Origin: Berberis thunbergii
Lineage: Eukaryota; Streptophyta; Magnoliopsida; Ranunculales; Berberidaceae
Assembly: GCA_003290165.1 (NCBI GenBank)
Contig: QNQO01008271.1
Coordinates: 90,471-154,470 of the forward strand
DNA length: 64,000 nt
Reading direction: 5' to 3'
The notes beneath the pieces are model-generated. The model was given only the letters and a program-made list of their open reading frames with translations. It was not told where the DNA came from and did no database searches. Every line of letters starts with the position of its first letter. Within the stretch, counting starts at the first letter, position 1. Shown here in pieces: positions 33,362 to 45,237 of the stretch. The translations under genes were made by a program, and so were the position numbers.

Positions 33362-33405
33362 CTGCAAACTCCACATCCATCACAGTGAAATTGCTTCTTT
33401 GAAAC
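33362..33405 (-). pseudogene. Captured CHY-RING zinc finger exon 1
   Basis: This exon lies between an acceptor (TTTCAG) and a donor (GCAG then GTTGAA). It reads VSKKQFHCDGCGVCR, the CTCHY zinc-binding signature of the CHY-RING ubiquitin ligase family. It precedes the exon at 33223-33263 on the minus strand, with a short intron between them. Confidence 0.85.
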
Positions 33406-34070
33406 CTGAAACCCAAACCAGATTGTCACCTATGTAAATTGTTCATTCCTGAAAAACTAATACTGCTTCTAAGTGAATGTCTTAAAACCAAATGTTGCCT
33501 AAAGAGTTGCAAGGTGAGTAGAAAGGCAGATTCTACAGTTTTCACAGGAGGAACAAATCTAGATTACAGAAACATAAGAGCAATCATGAGAGAAACTACA
33601 CACACATTATAGAGACTTGTATAATCAATTATTGACATCTACTAAAAGATAGGACTTTTGCTTGCTATAAATTATATGCACTGTCCAAATTTCATAGTTA
33701 AAATGAATTTTAAATCTTAAGAGTAGTCCACTTTTCATATTAAAATCGAAATCTAAAGCTTAAAATTTCCCAACCCATGGATACAGCATATTGCTATTGA
33801 GGCCAATTGAGTATATGTTTCTTTGTTTCATTACCTCTTTTGCAATTAAGCTAAAAACATTGAAACCAATTAAGCTAGAATGCCCAAATGATCATGCTCA
33901 TAATAATACAAACACACAGACATGGCTAAAGAAGACTATTGAGTAAATCATGTTGATGGTCTATACATAGTAGCAGACTCAAATCCCTCCAATTGAAATG
34001 TTCCCTTGTACATAATAAACATTAGTGCTTAACAAAAGTCTCAAAAAATTAAAGAAGACCCTATACTCAC

Positions 34071-34185
34071 CAAGTAGTTCTTCTCCCGCTTCTTCAATAG
34101 CAAAGGACCAACATTATCTCCAGTGTCTTTGTTGTGCTTCACATGAGTTCCATCACATAGAGGAAATGTACCTGACCTCCAACAG
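34071..34185 (-). pseudogene. Captured NEET (CDGSH iron-sulfur) protein exon
   Basis: The minus-strand reading gives [32 protein letters not shown] and a GT donor (CTTG then GTGAGT). The CDGSH signature appears as CDGTH, retaining the cysteines and histidine that bind the 2Fe-2S cluster. The parent would be the plant NEET protein of chloroplasts and mitochondria. The acceptor end could not be placed. Confidence 0.9.
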
Positions 34186-35109
34186 TTGCCAAACACCCCA
34201 ACACCCCAATTAGAATCTCACCCATATGTTTCACAATCCAATGAGGCAATGAACAAAGACAGGAAATGAGAGAATGTTGAATAGCTTACCTGTTGTTTTG
34301 AGTGTTATCTTAGTCTTCTTCTTCTCCTCTTCAGAAATCGAGCTCGAGAAAAGAAGAAAGTGAGTTCTAGGGTTTGCTTTGCTGAAAGAAGAAAAAAAAT
34401 AAGAAGAAGAGATCAACAAAAAAAAAAAATCAAACTTTTTTTTTTTTGCTTTGCAGTGAAATTTCAACACTATCCTCAAAAAGTATATTTACTAAATTAC
34501 ATTTTTTAATAAAACTAATAACCAGTAATGAACATCATCCTCATTGTACTCATCTTCCTTTATATATTTCACATAAATCTTACCTGAACATCATCCTCAT
34601 ATTTAATTTTTACGTGGGTATTCCAACTTTTGTATCGTAAATTTTCTTTCTCCTTGCTCATAACATATTTGAATTGTATATTCTGAACATGAACAAATCT
34701 CAATATTTCGACATTACTGAAGAATCTCTAAGGACAAAAATTAAAGCTTTCCAGCATATACATTCTAATCTTAGAATAGCTTAAACCATCCAAGTAGCTA
34801 AACCCAGTAAATGAAGTTGTAAATTCCCAAACTACTACTCTAAATATATTCACTTTCCAAGAAAGGAAACACCTCATATACAATATTTTAATACTGAGAC
34901 TAACTAGAACCCTAAACGGATGACAACCTAATTCAATTCAAGCAAAAGTAAGGATCCTCAAATAAAAATAACTTTCAAAGACATCAAAATTTCCCAAGTT
35001 GAAAACCCACTCACAAGAATCATGATTGAAGTTGAACAACAGAAGAAAAAACTCAACTTGATTGTAATGAAATAACTGAAGATAAAACCAAGAATGAAAA
35101 GGAAGCTAC

Positions 35110-35216
35110 CTTGTGATCTCCTCCACCAGTTGCAAACCTGATGCCACTAGGTTGAATATCAATGGAAAAATCTGCATTCCTTCATGCCTAACCCAACCTG
35201 GCTTCTTTACAATCAT
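35110..35216 (-). pseudogene. Captured HIRA histone chaperone first exon
   Basis: From ATG at 35216 (minus) it reads [17 protein letters not shown], then after a one-base loss [17 protein letters not shown], ending at a donor (AAG then GTAGCT). This is the N-terminus and the start of the WD40 propeller of HIRA, the H3.3 chaperone. It is the most 5' captured fragment on the minus strand and retains the start codon. Confidence 0.87.
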
Positions 35217-35349
35217 CTTTGCTTCTGGGTATCTAAAATCCCACTTATTTTTCACTCTCCCTGCACTCAAAGAACAAAAGGGTACTCAAATCCCATGGTT
35301 TGGGATCAAAATAGGAAATGGGGTCATCAGAGAAAAACTTATATAGGAC

Positions 35350-35800
35350 AAATTTTGTGTGGGTTCTTGAAGGATTTTGTTCTCTTGAAACAGATCTGAA
35401 GAAAAAGAAGAGATCTAAAGAAGAAGAAGGATCTTACCTGGAAGAAGATCTGAACCAATTTGATGTTCTTCTTCAGCTCAATTCTCTCAAGATCTAAAGA
35501 AGAAGAAGGAGAAGAAAAGTTTGAGAATCTGCTTCGGTTCTTCATGTTCTTCTTCATTTCGTCCTCTCCTTCTTTCGTCCTTCTTCTCCTCCGCGCCAAA
35601 CCTCTATCTGATTTAGGTGAAATTTTTTTTCGCAATGACCGCGCAAACTGATCTAGGTCGAAATAACACATTTTTTTTCGCCAACTTTTCGCAATGACAA
35701 CGCCAATTTTTTTTCGCCAAAGCGCGACAGAGCTCGAAATCCACTCTCCAAATCACTCACTCGCATGAGCGCGGAACGTGCAAAATGGTTTAGTTTAGCA
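35350..35800 (-). repeat. CACTA internal flank shared with the second CACTA
   Basis: Read on the minus strand, the words GATCTAGATCAGTTTGCGCG, GTCATTGCGAAAAAAA, the GAAGAAGAAC runs and AACCGAAGCAGATTCTC also occur at about 62380-62540 on the plus strand of the second CACTA. It is thus family sequence of the element, not a captured gene. Confidence 0.8.
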
Positions 35801-35804
35801 GCAG

Positions 35805-36004
35805 TTGTTGGCCGTTGCACAATATAGCAACGATTTTTGGCCGTGGCTAATGCACCCACGGTTTAGAGCCGTGGCCAACTAGTTTTGTAGCCATGGTTTT
35901 AGGCCGTTGGCCACGCTATCCACGGTTTTTAGCCGTGGCAAATAAACCAACCGCTTAGAGCCGTGGCCACCTCCCCATAGCTAAACAAGCATTTTGGTGT
36001 AGTG
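35805..36004. repeat. CACTA right terminus with subterminal repeats
   Basis: Palindromic variants of AGCCACGGTTTTTAGCCGTTGG precede the terminus TTTTGGTGTAGTG. The last 55 bp are the reverse complement of 62055-62110 with only a few changes, which links the two elements. Confidence 0.92.
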
Positions 36005-36007
36005 TGG

Positions 36008-38300
36008 CAACACTGCTCACTTTCACAATGATAGCGACCACGATACCGAAGGCTACAAGAATCATAGAGGCGAGATTGAATATTGGATCAAGAGGGAAAA
36101 ATTATAAGAATTCTCGAGCTCGTATAGAAGACAAGACCGGGCGAAAGGAAGGGAAGAAGCCTTCAAAGAAATTGAAGAAAAGGTAGCAGACATTAAATAT
36201 GTCCTGAAGGGGTGTGCTCGGAGGATGAACAGCTTCGCGAGATGCGGACTCAATCCACCTACGAAGACTGATAAGTGAAATACGCTCATGTTCAGAGCCC
36301 GATCTCGTCGCTGACATTCATAGATAAAGACCTCCAAGATGTCCACTCTCCTCATAATGATGTTGGTTATCTTACTTTTCATAGTGAAGTGGGAAGTGAA
36401 GAAATCCTTGGTAGACATCGAGAGTTCCATGAATGTTCCATTCCTCAACGCGTTCTGCAACATGTAGCTAAAAAAGGAAAACTTGACGCCCGCCAGTCAC
36501 CCCATGATAGGGTTTAGTGGGGAGAAATATTTCCCTGTCGGGAAGATCAGGCTAACGGTAGTGGCAAAATAGCCACAACTGCATAAAGTCCTCTTCCAAG
36601 AATTCATGGTGGTTGATGCTATATCCACCTACAAATCATCTTGAAAAGGCTTTGTTTCCATTAGATTGAGGTAGTATTTTCCACTCTACATCAATGGATC
36701 AAGTACCCTGCCAATCAGGCAGTAAATACCATTCAAGGATACCAGTCGTCAGCAAGAGACTTCTACTATGCAGCATTAAAACAACTGAACTGTTAGCAAT
36801 TACAGCTTGGGCTCGCGAGCTAGACATCTCAAAGCCTGGCCCAAAGACGAGAAAATAGCCTCTCCGTTCGGACGATGAGACCTTAATCAGTCAAAGGGGA
36901 AGACCAGGTGTCCTCACTGGCTGGCGAATGCCATCTCCTTGAAAAGAAAAGTGGAAAATTAAGAGTCCACGTGGATTACATGACCCATAATAAGGCTTGT
37001 CCAAAAACAACCTTCCACTTCTTCGCATATCAGAGCGTGAATGTCACGTCCGAACACAACTTACCAAGCTCCATGGATGCTTATTCCGAACACGACCAGG
37101 TACAAATGCATCCCCTAGACTAGAGGAAGGCCTCCTTCATAACTGAAAGATGGACATACCACTATCAGGTGAACACTTTCTATCAAAAGAGCGCAGAAGC
37201 AATGCATCAACAACTAGTAAGCTAAATGTTCAAGGAGCGAATTGGCATAATCATAGAGTTCTATATAGACAACTCAACACATCTAACCAATCCAATTCAT
37301 ACAAAACAAGACAAAGCCTTGACAACCAAGACTCAACTAAATAATCAATAAGGATCTAGCCCTGAAAAGGTCATCCGACTGCCACTCAGTTCAAAACAAA
37401 GCGAAGTAGCAGCACATCGACATGCCGATGCATATTTAGAAAATAGGCAACAAACAAGAAATGGCCCACATAAAGATCACTTTCAAGTGACTTTGCTATC
37501 ATTGGCGAATCATGCTATTTTCGTCAAGGAAACTACACAGTCTAAGTCAGGACCACGTACTTTTCCTTCAGGACCAAATTAGCGTGGTCCCCGCTTAGAG
37601 ATACGTTGTCTCGTCATTTTTGTTCTTTTCTTTACAGTCTAGAATAATTGTTCGTTCAAGCCAATATAAAAAAAAATTCATTCAGGGAATAAAAGAAAAA
37701 ATGAATTCTATAAGACAAACTTTAGTGATTATTAAGAAAGTTGTTACAAACTTGATCGACTAGCTAGTAAAAAAGTTTACACACTACACGTATCTATGCC
37801 TGGTGCAAGTAAGGATCCGCTGGAACGCACTCCAAGACATTGCTTTGCCAATTTGCCTTCAAAAGAGGACTTGGAAGTCAAGCAAAAAGTAACGACTGCC
37901 CAAAGTTGATTGTCGGTACACACGTCGAAACTTGGCTCCGCGAGTCTGCCTGGAGAAAAGATTTGGAAGTGAAAGCAAATGTACCCAAGGTTGGCTGCTG
38001 GGGTGATCTCGCAAAAAAATGGATGCATGAGGTGTAGCAAAGTCCACATTCATCGAATTAATGGAATTGCACGAGCCTTATTAATTGGGGGGACTAGCCA
38101 TTACCAAAACGTCTCAAAATTTACTCCGTGCACATGGCAGGATGATCTCGTCAACATGGCCCAAATAAGGGAGCAAACCCAAGTGAATGCCCGACCTGAT
38201 CCAGCTCGAAAGATAGAAAATGGTCTAGTACATACTGGTTAGAAAACATAAATGGTTAATGCCTTAAGCGCCCACGAAATGTAAAACACCTACAGAGATA
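36008..38300 (+). pseudogene. Tat-like gypsy remnant with RT fragment
   Basis: Degenerate retrotransposon DNA continues the sequence interrupted by the CACTA. At 36930-37290 on the plus strand an RT core can be read: KSGKLRVHVDYMTHNKACPK, SSMDAYSEHDQVQMHP, SFITERWTYHYQV, then FKERIGIIIEFYIDNS. NKACPK, followed by the MDAYSGYNQI-type motif, is typical of Tat/Ogre-type gypsy elements. The catalytic box reads YIDN instead of YxDD. Protease and integrase are not recognisable. 37800-38040 contains a short internal repeat (AACTTGG/AAGATTTGGAAGTGAAAGC words). It is non-functional. Confidence 0.65.
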
Positions 38301-38319
38301 TTATCAATAAATCCAAGGT

Positions 38320-39190
38320 GATGCAGTCGTGTTTCACTCCCTGCTCCGATTTGGTTCCTGCTGACTTGTTGACCTACACAAGTAGCACACATGACCCACA
38401 GGGTAGCCGATGACACTCTGATGCTAAAGTCAGATAGAGATCTGAGGAAGGTATAATGTTGTAATAGGGAAGTTGTAGCGTACCTTAGCTTATCAACCTC
38501 ATGTCTTATTTATAATGCAAGGTGTCCCGGTTTAACCAGACCATCGTGGGCGTAGATTAGGGAGAAAATCTCTATGAAAATCCCTCTCTAATTAGGAGTC
38601 ATGTTGTAGAAGGGAAGTTCTCTATTAATTTTGCGCTCCTAGATACGTGGGAGATAATTCCCAATCTAAGAACATTCCATAGAAAGGCGTTTCCCTGTGT
38701 GGAAGATACTTTGGTGTTTGCTTCTTAGTTGGGAGCAAAGAGCAGTTGTAGTTGCCTGTACGAAACAGATCCTCGATATACTTGCCTAAGCAGGGCTTAC
38801 GGGTATTGTGGACAGTTGTGAGACGTGTGGGCCTAGCATTTTATGTGAGTCCGAGGCCACCTGGAGGATTGAATTGAGCGAGCTTAGAACCGCTTGGGCC
38901 TGTTCAGTGTTGGGCTGATACTGAGGTCCGTATTTTCTCGAGATTATCACGACACGTGTACAGCTCAGGGGCGTGACCATTTTTATGTATCATCAGCTAC
39001 TCCCCCCGAGTTAGTGGGTCATCACATCAGTTCGCTAAGTCATCTCTTGAAGGGATGTGCCGCTTATGGTGATAGAACATGAATTGTTGCTTGAGTCGCA
39101 CACCTCATTAATGGCACGTGCATCGGTTCGGCGGGAAACCATCTTCTATTTAGGTCATCTACAGTGTTGAGTCTGATCCTTCTGCTTTAC
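38320..39190 (+). repeat. LTR-like leader of PF04195-like element 1
   Basis: It starts TGATGCAGTCGTGTTTCAC and is collinear with 45238-46100 (TGATGCAGTCGTTTTTCGC), sharing TTGTTGACCT, AAGTAGCACA, ACTCYGATGCTAAAGT, GGATCTGAGGAAGG and TTATCAACCTCATG. A TATA-like CTATTTAGGTC lies near 39147, 85 bp before the ORF. I take it as the LTR (promoter) of a non-autonomous LTR element; the inner LTR boundary is not fixed. Confidence 0.6.
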
Positions 39191-39234
39191 TTGCTTTTGA
39201 AGATATTGTTCTAAAAGGTTCGTTTGTCTTCTTC

Positions 39235-40220
39235 ATGGCTCGAGAAAACCTTTTCGATGATGTTGTTCTGGCTAAGGGCCTAAAGTTTTTTGAAGACAGG
39301 TTGCTGTCTGAACCTGATCTTGTTGAAATTCATACAAAGTTTAGAGTTCCTGAAGACTTGTCGTTGTACCTTCTGACGAGTGATCAGACGCCAATGTTGC
39401 CTCTGACCGATTTTATTTGTTTACATCGGGGGATGCTTCAAATTAGGGTGCGTTTCCCAGTTCTGAACGTGATTTGGGAGTTCTTGGATCTCTTAGGGAT
39501 TTCTCCAGCTCAGTTGCAACCCAATGGATACATGATCATTTTCACGATTCTGCTTAGTCTTAAGGAGGCCAACGTTAGTGTGACCCCATGGGTGATTCAG
39601 TTGTTGACTGCTTCTCGACTACGGAGCAACGTTGTTTGCAAGATGAAGTCACCGAATTGTTTTGTTAACCTGACTGATGACTTCAAGTTCTGGTAGAAGT
39701 ACTGCTTTCTGGCCCCTATAGATTCGAAATATTTTCGATGCAAGGGTTGTCTGATTGAGCAACAGTTCAGGCCGCTTTGTAAATTCAACTCCTTCCTTGT
39801 GACTTTGATGTGCTTGATAGCAGGCCGACTGATCATTGCTTGTGTTCTCTTGTAGGAAGGTTTCCCACTACTCCTTTTACTTTAGAGAAGCAAATCACTG
39901 TGGAGACATTTCGTGTCATTCCAAAAAGGTAGGCGGTTGATATCATAAAAGTTTTCAATTTCGTCTGTAGTGGGCTGTGGGACAATTGGCACGTCGCTCC
40001 CACTCTGTATTGAGAGTCACACATTAAGCTGAAAGATGGGGCCCCTTCAAGGAAGAGGAAGACTTTTAGAGCCAAGACTCTCGTTCTATTTGATGCGAAG
40101 GATCTGTATGGGATGCTTGCTTCCTTTGTGATGAAGAAGCCTCGCGTTAGAACTGGGTTGTCTTCAGCACGACCCACTAGGGATCATTGTCCGACCGTAG
40201 ACAATGGTAGCCGAACTTGA
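39235..40220 (+). pseudogene. PF04195-like 'putative gypsy type transposon' ORF, element 1
   Basis: ATG at 39235 starts MARENLFDDVVLAKGLKFFE. The 153-codon first part carries the family pattern: LSLYLLTSDQ, FICLHRGMLQIRVRFPVL, LGISPAQLQPNGY and DDFKFW, then a TAG at 39694. An intron follows with acceptor TTCTCTTGTAG at about 39856, and then GRFPTTPF, GAPSRKRK and a basic tail. The same exon-intron arrangement is present at 46130-46760. The family (Pfam name 'Putative gypsy type transposon', PF04195 as I recall) occurs in plant LTR elements as a gag-like ORF of unknown function. The reading frame is broken. Confidence 0.7.
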
Positions 40221-40499
40221 CCAAAGTTTAGTGAGCTCATGAAGACTGATGAAGACAACTTCAGGTCCGATTTATAGCTTATTCCACCAAAAGTAGATTA
40301 AGATGGCCTAAGAAATTTGAAGCGTGATTACTCTTGGATCTCATACGAAAACTACATCTCTAAAGACCAACGCAATAGCATGGCAACACAGAGAAGACTC
40401 AACAGCTAAATTCTAGAAAGTACAAGTATGAAATACTACTTAACAAACTTTCTTTCATTCATATCATAATTATAGCTGTTGGGGCGGATCAATTCAAGT

Positions 40500-43010
40500 G
40501 ATCGAAAGGCCAATTACATCAGAAGGGATTACGAGGGATGGATTCGTAGCATCAGGAGCCTGTCCCGAATCACCAGTTGAGGGCGCTTGATTAGAAGTTT
40601 CTTCCTCGTCAATCTTCACATAACCAGCTTGCAGTAAGCGAAGTAAAGATGAGGGTGCTCTTCTTCAATCAGCACTAATAGCTCAAGTCTACCTTTGATG
40701 ACTTGGGCAAAATCCAAAATCGTATGGCCTTCACACAACTTCAGCTCACAGGCTTTAGACTCCGCCAGAATTTTCCTCACCTTTTCTAGCCTGTCTGCAA
40801 GCGCAATTGCCTTAGATTGATCATCTGACAGTTATTCCTTCAGTGGGCTGAGCTCATCCAACACAAAAACAGCTTGATTTTACGCTTCGTAGACATGACG
40901 AAGGCCGTCAGCAACTCCCGATTCAAGCTTTTGGTGTAAGGCGTTCCATTCAGACTCTACTTGCTCCCATTCAGCAGCTTAAGCTCACAGATCAGCTTGT
41001 GCCTTAGCTGCCACCTCTTGAGTATGCCTCAACTCCTCCTACACACGCCTTAACTCTTCTTGAGCATTGAGCAGCGGACACCAAACAATCTCGGAAAGAG
41101 TCTAGCTAAGCTTTTGCAGCTTTCAGCTTGTCTTCAAAGTTAAACTGCACTGCCCACAATCAGGACATGATTTATCCCAGCACCAGACTCCTTCACTACT
41201 CATTCAAGGACTCGATATGATAAAGTGCGTCAGAGTATGACTTCTGCAAGTTAGAAAAAGTGTTATCCATAGCGCATACTCTATCTTCAAATGCCTCCAC
41301 CTCGTTCTTGGTCATGGCAACTTGATTCAGCAAAACCATCCTTAGCATTAAAGGCCTATGGCTCTTATCGGTGTGCTCCTCCATCGTCGCCTTCTTGGGC
41401 ATTGGCTGATGAGAGTTCATCCACTCAAACCATTTGCGGATCTTCTGAAAGGACTGACGCTTCTACTTTCAGATGTCAGCCTTATGCACTTGACTCAGGG
41501 CCAGAAAGGTTGATTCGAGCAAAAAAATGCAGCTTACTCTGATCCAAAAATACGCCCACTCCACCCTTGGATGATAACACAATGCTAAGGGCCCCCATTC
41601 AAGGTTTTTTGTTTCCCTGCAAAAGCCTTCTTAGCTTGGGGCTCAGCCCGATGGCTTGCTTCAAGGCCTATGGGCGGGAGAGAGAGAGAAGAACCATTCC
41701 ATGGAACAACAGTTTCAGCAGAACGGGGAAGAAGAGTTTCAACAACTTTCATGGTGAGATTAGTATCCAAGGACTGAGCAGATTGAAGAGTTTCGACATC
41801 TCCAACCCTCAGATTGACTACACCAGTGCTCGCCAGATCGAAACGATCCCCCTCTAAGTCAATGACAAGGGCAGGAAATTTTGGCAAAACACCCTGCTCT
41901 TTCAAAACCAACTCCTTGGCAGTCTCAATCTGCCAAGTTCCGCAATAGTCACCTCTTTCTCCAACGGGATTAACGATTGAGAAGAATGAGCGACCTTATA
42001 ATTAGCCTGCTTCATCTGGGGCTGTGTAATAGGTGGCAGAGCTGCCTCCAATTTAGTTTTCCTTGTCGGGACTTGGCATCGTCAACTTCCTCTTCCTTGA
42101 AGGATGACCACCGTCTCATTGGTCGAAGTTCTGAACAGAGTGGGAGCCTCGTGAAAATTCTCAAATGGTCCACTCCGCACGATGTTGCTTGGCTGCATAA
42201 CCTCTTTGATAGGCATAAAAATCAGACATTTGAATTTTGTCATTACCAACTCCTCTTCCTCAGAGAGGATTGAAACCGAAAATTTCCCTGCAGAAAATTG
42301 AACAGCAGTTAAGTGCAACATCCATAGTGATCGGACAAAAAAATAAAAAAAATAGGAACATTATGCTTAGTGCTATCCAATCTAAAACCTTTGACAAACA
42401 GACGATCCTGCAGCTTAAAATACGGAGAGTCTGAGAAGGCCAAAAAACAATATTTTTGCCAGAACTTGAAATCGTCTGACAGCAGACATACTCATTTGCT
42501 AAGCTGGCAGTCCCCATGAGCATTCAAACCAGGGAAAGTTAGCAAATGGATCACATTCAAAGTCACTCGAAGGTCAACATTCTCCATCTTGATAAGAACG
42601 ACGATCAAGGTTCTGAACTCATTCGACACCATCTGAACAAGAGGAATGTGAAGATACGCCAAATATCTTCTAGGACCAAAAAACGAAGTCCCGATTGAAA
42701 CATGCCCTTATGAAAGGCGATGAATCCCTTCGGAAGGCCTTAGTGGGGTTTGATCTAAACCCAATGGAACAAGTTCCAGGTCCACAAAAATCTGGTATTG
42801 ATCCCAAAGACTAACCAAACCAGCTTTATTGACCGACCTGTCCCGAAAGAACTCATAGCAATAAAAGGACAACTTTTGCTCAGGATTAAGTTCACTCCTA
42901 TCCGCCACTCGAGGAAGGTACAAATTTTTGACTATACTTGCAAAGATAGAAGCAAGAATGCGGAAGCTAGAGAGCAAGGAGTTTTAGAAAAGTTGCAGAA
43001 GTAAAAAAAC
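40500..43010 (-). pseudogene. PF04195-like ORF, inverted element 4
   Basis: On the minus strand from about 43000 the reading gives YEFFRDRSVNKAG, then HIPLVQMVSNEFRTLIVVLI, VIHLLTFPG and SDDFKFWQKYCFLAF. These correspond to LGISPAQLQPNGY and DDFKFW of element 1. Downstream (41900-40600) lie Glu/Lys/Leu-rich segments with heptad spacing (NEVEAFEDRVCAMDNTFSNL), a likely coiled coil as in elements 2 and 3. Many stops. It faces element 1 tail to tail: the two ORFs converge from 39235 (+) and 43000 (-). Confidence 0.65.
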
Positions 43011-43019
43011 TCAACTCTG

Positions 43020-43770
43020 CAGAGAATGGGGCTCAAATAGAAGCGGGGATTCATGTCCTTTTCGAGTAGTCACCTAATCAATTAATGATGTATGGCGCTC
43101 GAGGAAACGTTTCATACTCAATCATCATGACTGTACAGTTCCCCCATGAAGTGACTTAGTGGATTGGCAAGCTAACCCACTAACTTGGGGGGAACACATG
43201 ATGATACACCTAACCGTCCAGTAATCCGCATCGTACACGTGTCATGATGATCTCGTCAACAAAGTAAAGTGGGCTTAGAGAGTGCCAAATCTGGCGAAGC
43301 AAAAATTACACAAAGCCCACTGAGGTAGGTTCCAGGAGATTGGACCCATTCAGCGGTGCCCTATTAGGACCATAAGTCATATGGTCAAGACCAGTACTAG
43401 TAAGAACTAATAAGGAAAATATCTAGAAATTTGATCTAAGACAGGCAGACCAACAACACACTGACTCCTACTAGGAAACAAATATCAGAGTACAAATTGT
43501 GCATGAAAACTCTCTTGCATGGACAACACTCCACAAGGAATGAATCTCTAAACAAATATATTTTCTTAAACTACGCCACCAAAGGCATAGCCAAACAAGG
43601 ACACTCGCTTGATAAATAGGGCACAAGGTTGAGGAACTAAGGGACACTACAAAACCCAATTTCGAGCATTATACCTTCCTCAAGCCTTGTCTTACTTAAG
43701 CATCAGAGTGTCATTGACCGCCACAACGTTGGTCTTTGCCTCATGTGTGTTCGTTGTCCAGGTCAAGAAA
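43020..43770 (-). repeat. LTR-like leader of inverted element 4
   Basis: Read on the minus strand it resembles the leaders of elements 1-3: GTGGCGGTCAATGACACTCTG, GATGCTTAAGT, GAGGAAGGTATAAT, AGTTAGTGGGTTAGC and GATGATTGAGTATGAAACG, compared with 45340-45980. It lies directly upstream of the minus-strand ORF. The outer edge near 43770 is approximate. Confidence 0.6.
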
Positions 43771-44489
43771 ATGGAAACTGACGCATTAACAACAATGCAT
43801 TTCTTATCACCATCACATAAAACCACCCTTCCTAAAATCATATATACCATTCATGTTTAAAACCACATAATAAGTGGGTGGAAACACCCATTAAACAACC
43901 ATCGGTCACCTCTCACCTATACTCAAGGATTGTGATTTCGGTTTTTTAGTTGATCTTGATCCTCTGATTTTAAGAAATATTTCTTTTTGTGTAGAAAAAA
44001 CATAAAAATTTTGATAGTGATTTTAAATTTAACAATATAAGTTATGCATTCTAAACTCGTAAATACTACATAAAAAGTCTCACATGACTCGTGGTGTCAT
44101 ACAAACTACATATTACATAAGAATCAATTATATAGCAAACTTTTGATACTAAAATAACATTATAGCTTGTTAAAATATTCAGAGATTAAAATATTTATTT
44201 ATTTTCTTTGGAAAATTTCGACATAGTTTGGATTTCGAAAGAGATTTCAGAAACTTTAAAAATAAGAAATATTTCGTGAAATTTTGACATATTTCGAGAA
44301 ATCACATTCCTTGCTTATGCTTAACCATAGTTCTAAACTTTCTTTTACGCTATCACCTCTGTCCTGAACAATACACCACCGCCAATCCTGCCATTAATCA
44401 CCACTATCATTTATTTTAAGCCCCACCACCATTTGCATAGGCCCAACAACTAAACACAAAAAGAATTAAACACAATTTAGCGCAATTCT
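43771..44489. other. Non-coding AT-rich spacer
   Basis: I see no ORF, RNA gene or repeat boundary here. A local stretch (44190-44300) has repeated ATTTCGAAA/ATTTCG words. Confidence 0.4.
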
Positions 44490-44860
44490 CGATAACAATG
44501 TGAAAAACTTGTAGTACAATTATTAATAACTTAGTTAAAAAACTTCAAAATGTACGTTTTAACTCGTAACTGCACAAGATCAAACAAATAGTATACAAAA
44601 CAAAAATCATATCATTTCCACGAGGATTGAATTAATTGTGTTTAAAACAACATTTTTATTACTATTAATTAATTGGAATCTAATAAGTAATTGCATATGA
44701 AAAAAATAATGAGGAAAACTAAATGTAAAATTAAATGAGTTCAAATAATGAGAAAATATGTTAGGGATTTGAAGTCTACTACTAGTCATGTTCTTTTGAA
44801 TGACATGCAAAATGATACAAATTAAATTTCATTGTTCAAAATTTGCTAACTTAGAGTATC
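44490..44860 (-). repeat. Athila-type LTR fragment (3' part of LTR, minus strand)
   Basis: It is collinear with 57560-57900. Shared words on the plus strand include AATGTACGTTTTAACTCG, TTGCACAAGATCAAACAAAT and GAATTAATTGTGTTTAAAAC. The junction at 44490-44510 resembles the degraded primer binding site next to AAAAACTTG. Only the end of the LTR is present. Confidence 0.8.
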
Positions 44861-45237
44861 TCCAATCGTAGAAGTTAAAATGGGGGATGAACCATCCTCC
44901 ATTTTAACAAAAATCTAAATTTTGGGGTTGCCCTATTTCTTCATCACTCCAATTACATCCCCTATTTTAACTTTTACATCATTATTTTAACTATATCGTC
45001 AACATTTCTATACCAATTTAATTTCAATTATACTATTATTAATTTCAACTTAATTTAAATTTGACTAATTAAAAGATTCGGGAGTTTTAAAAAAAATAGT
45101 ATTAGTAATTAGTGTTTATCATTATTTAAATATAATTTGACTCATTAAATATAATTTAATTTAATTTAAATATAATTTGGGAGTTTTTTTTTATCATTAT
45201 CAAAAATTTAGAATTAATTTTAACTTAATTTAATTTC
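44850..45237. repeat. AT-rich MITE-like or LTR-derived segment
   Basis: It opens with GAGTATCTCCAATCGTAGAA, a form common at termini of plant miniature elements. Repeats of AATTTAAATATAATTTGAC follow at 45110-45190. A matching inverted terminus was not found, so the class is uncertain. Confidence 0.35.

Noticed and set aside
35339..35671. ORFs on both strands with Lys/Arg/Phe runs near the CACTA right end
   Set aside because: They arise from GAAGAAG/CTTCTTC repeats that are family sequence shared with the second CACTA, with no known motif.
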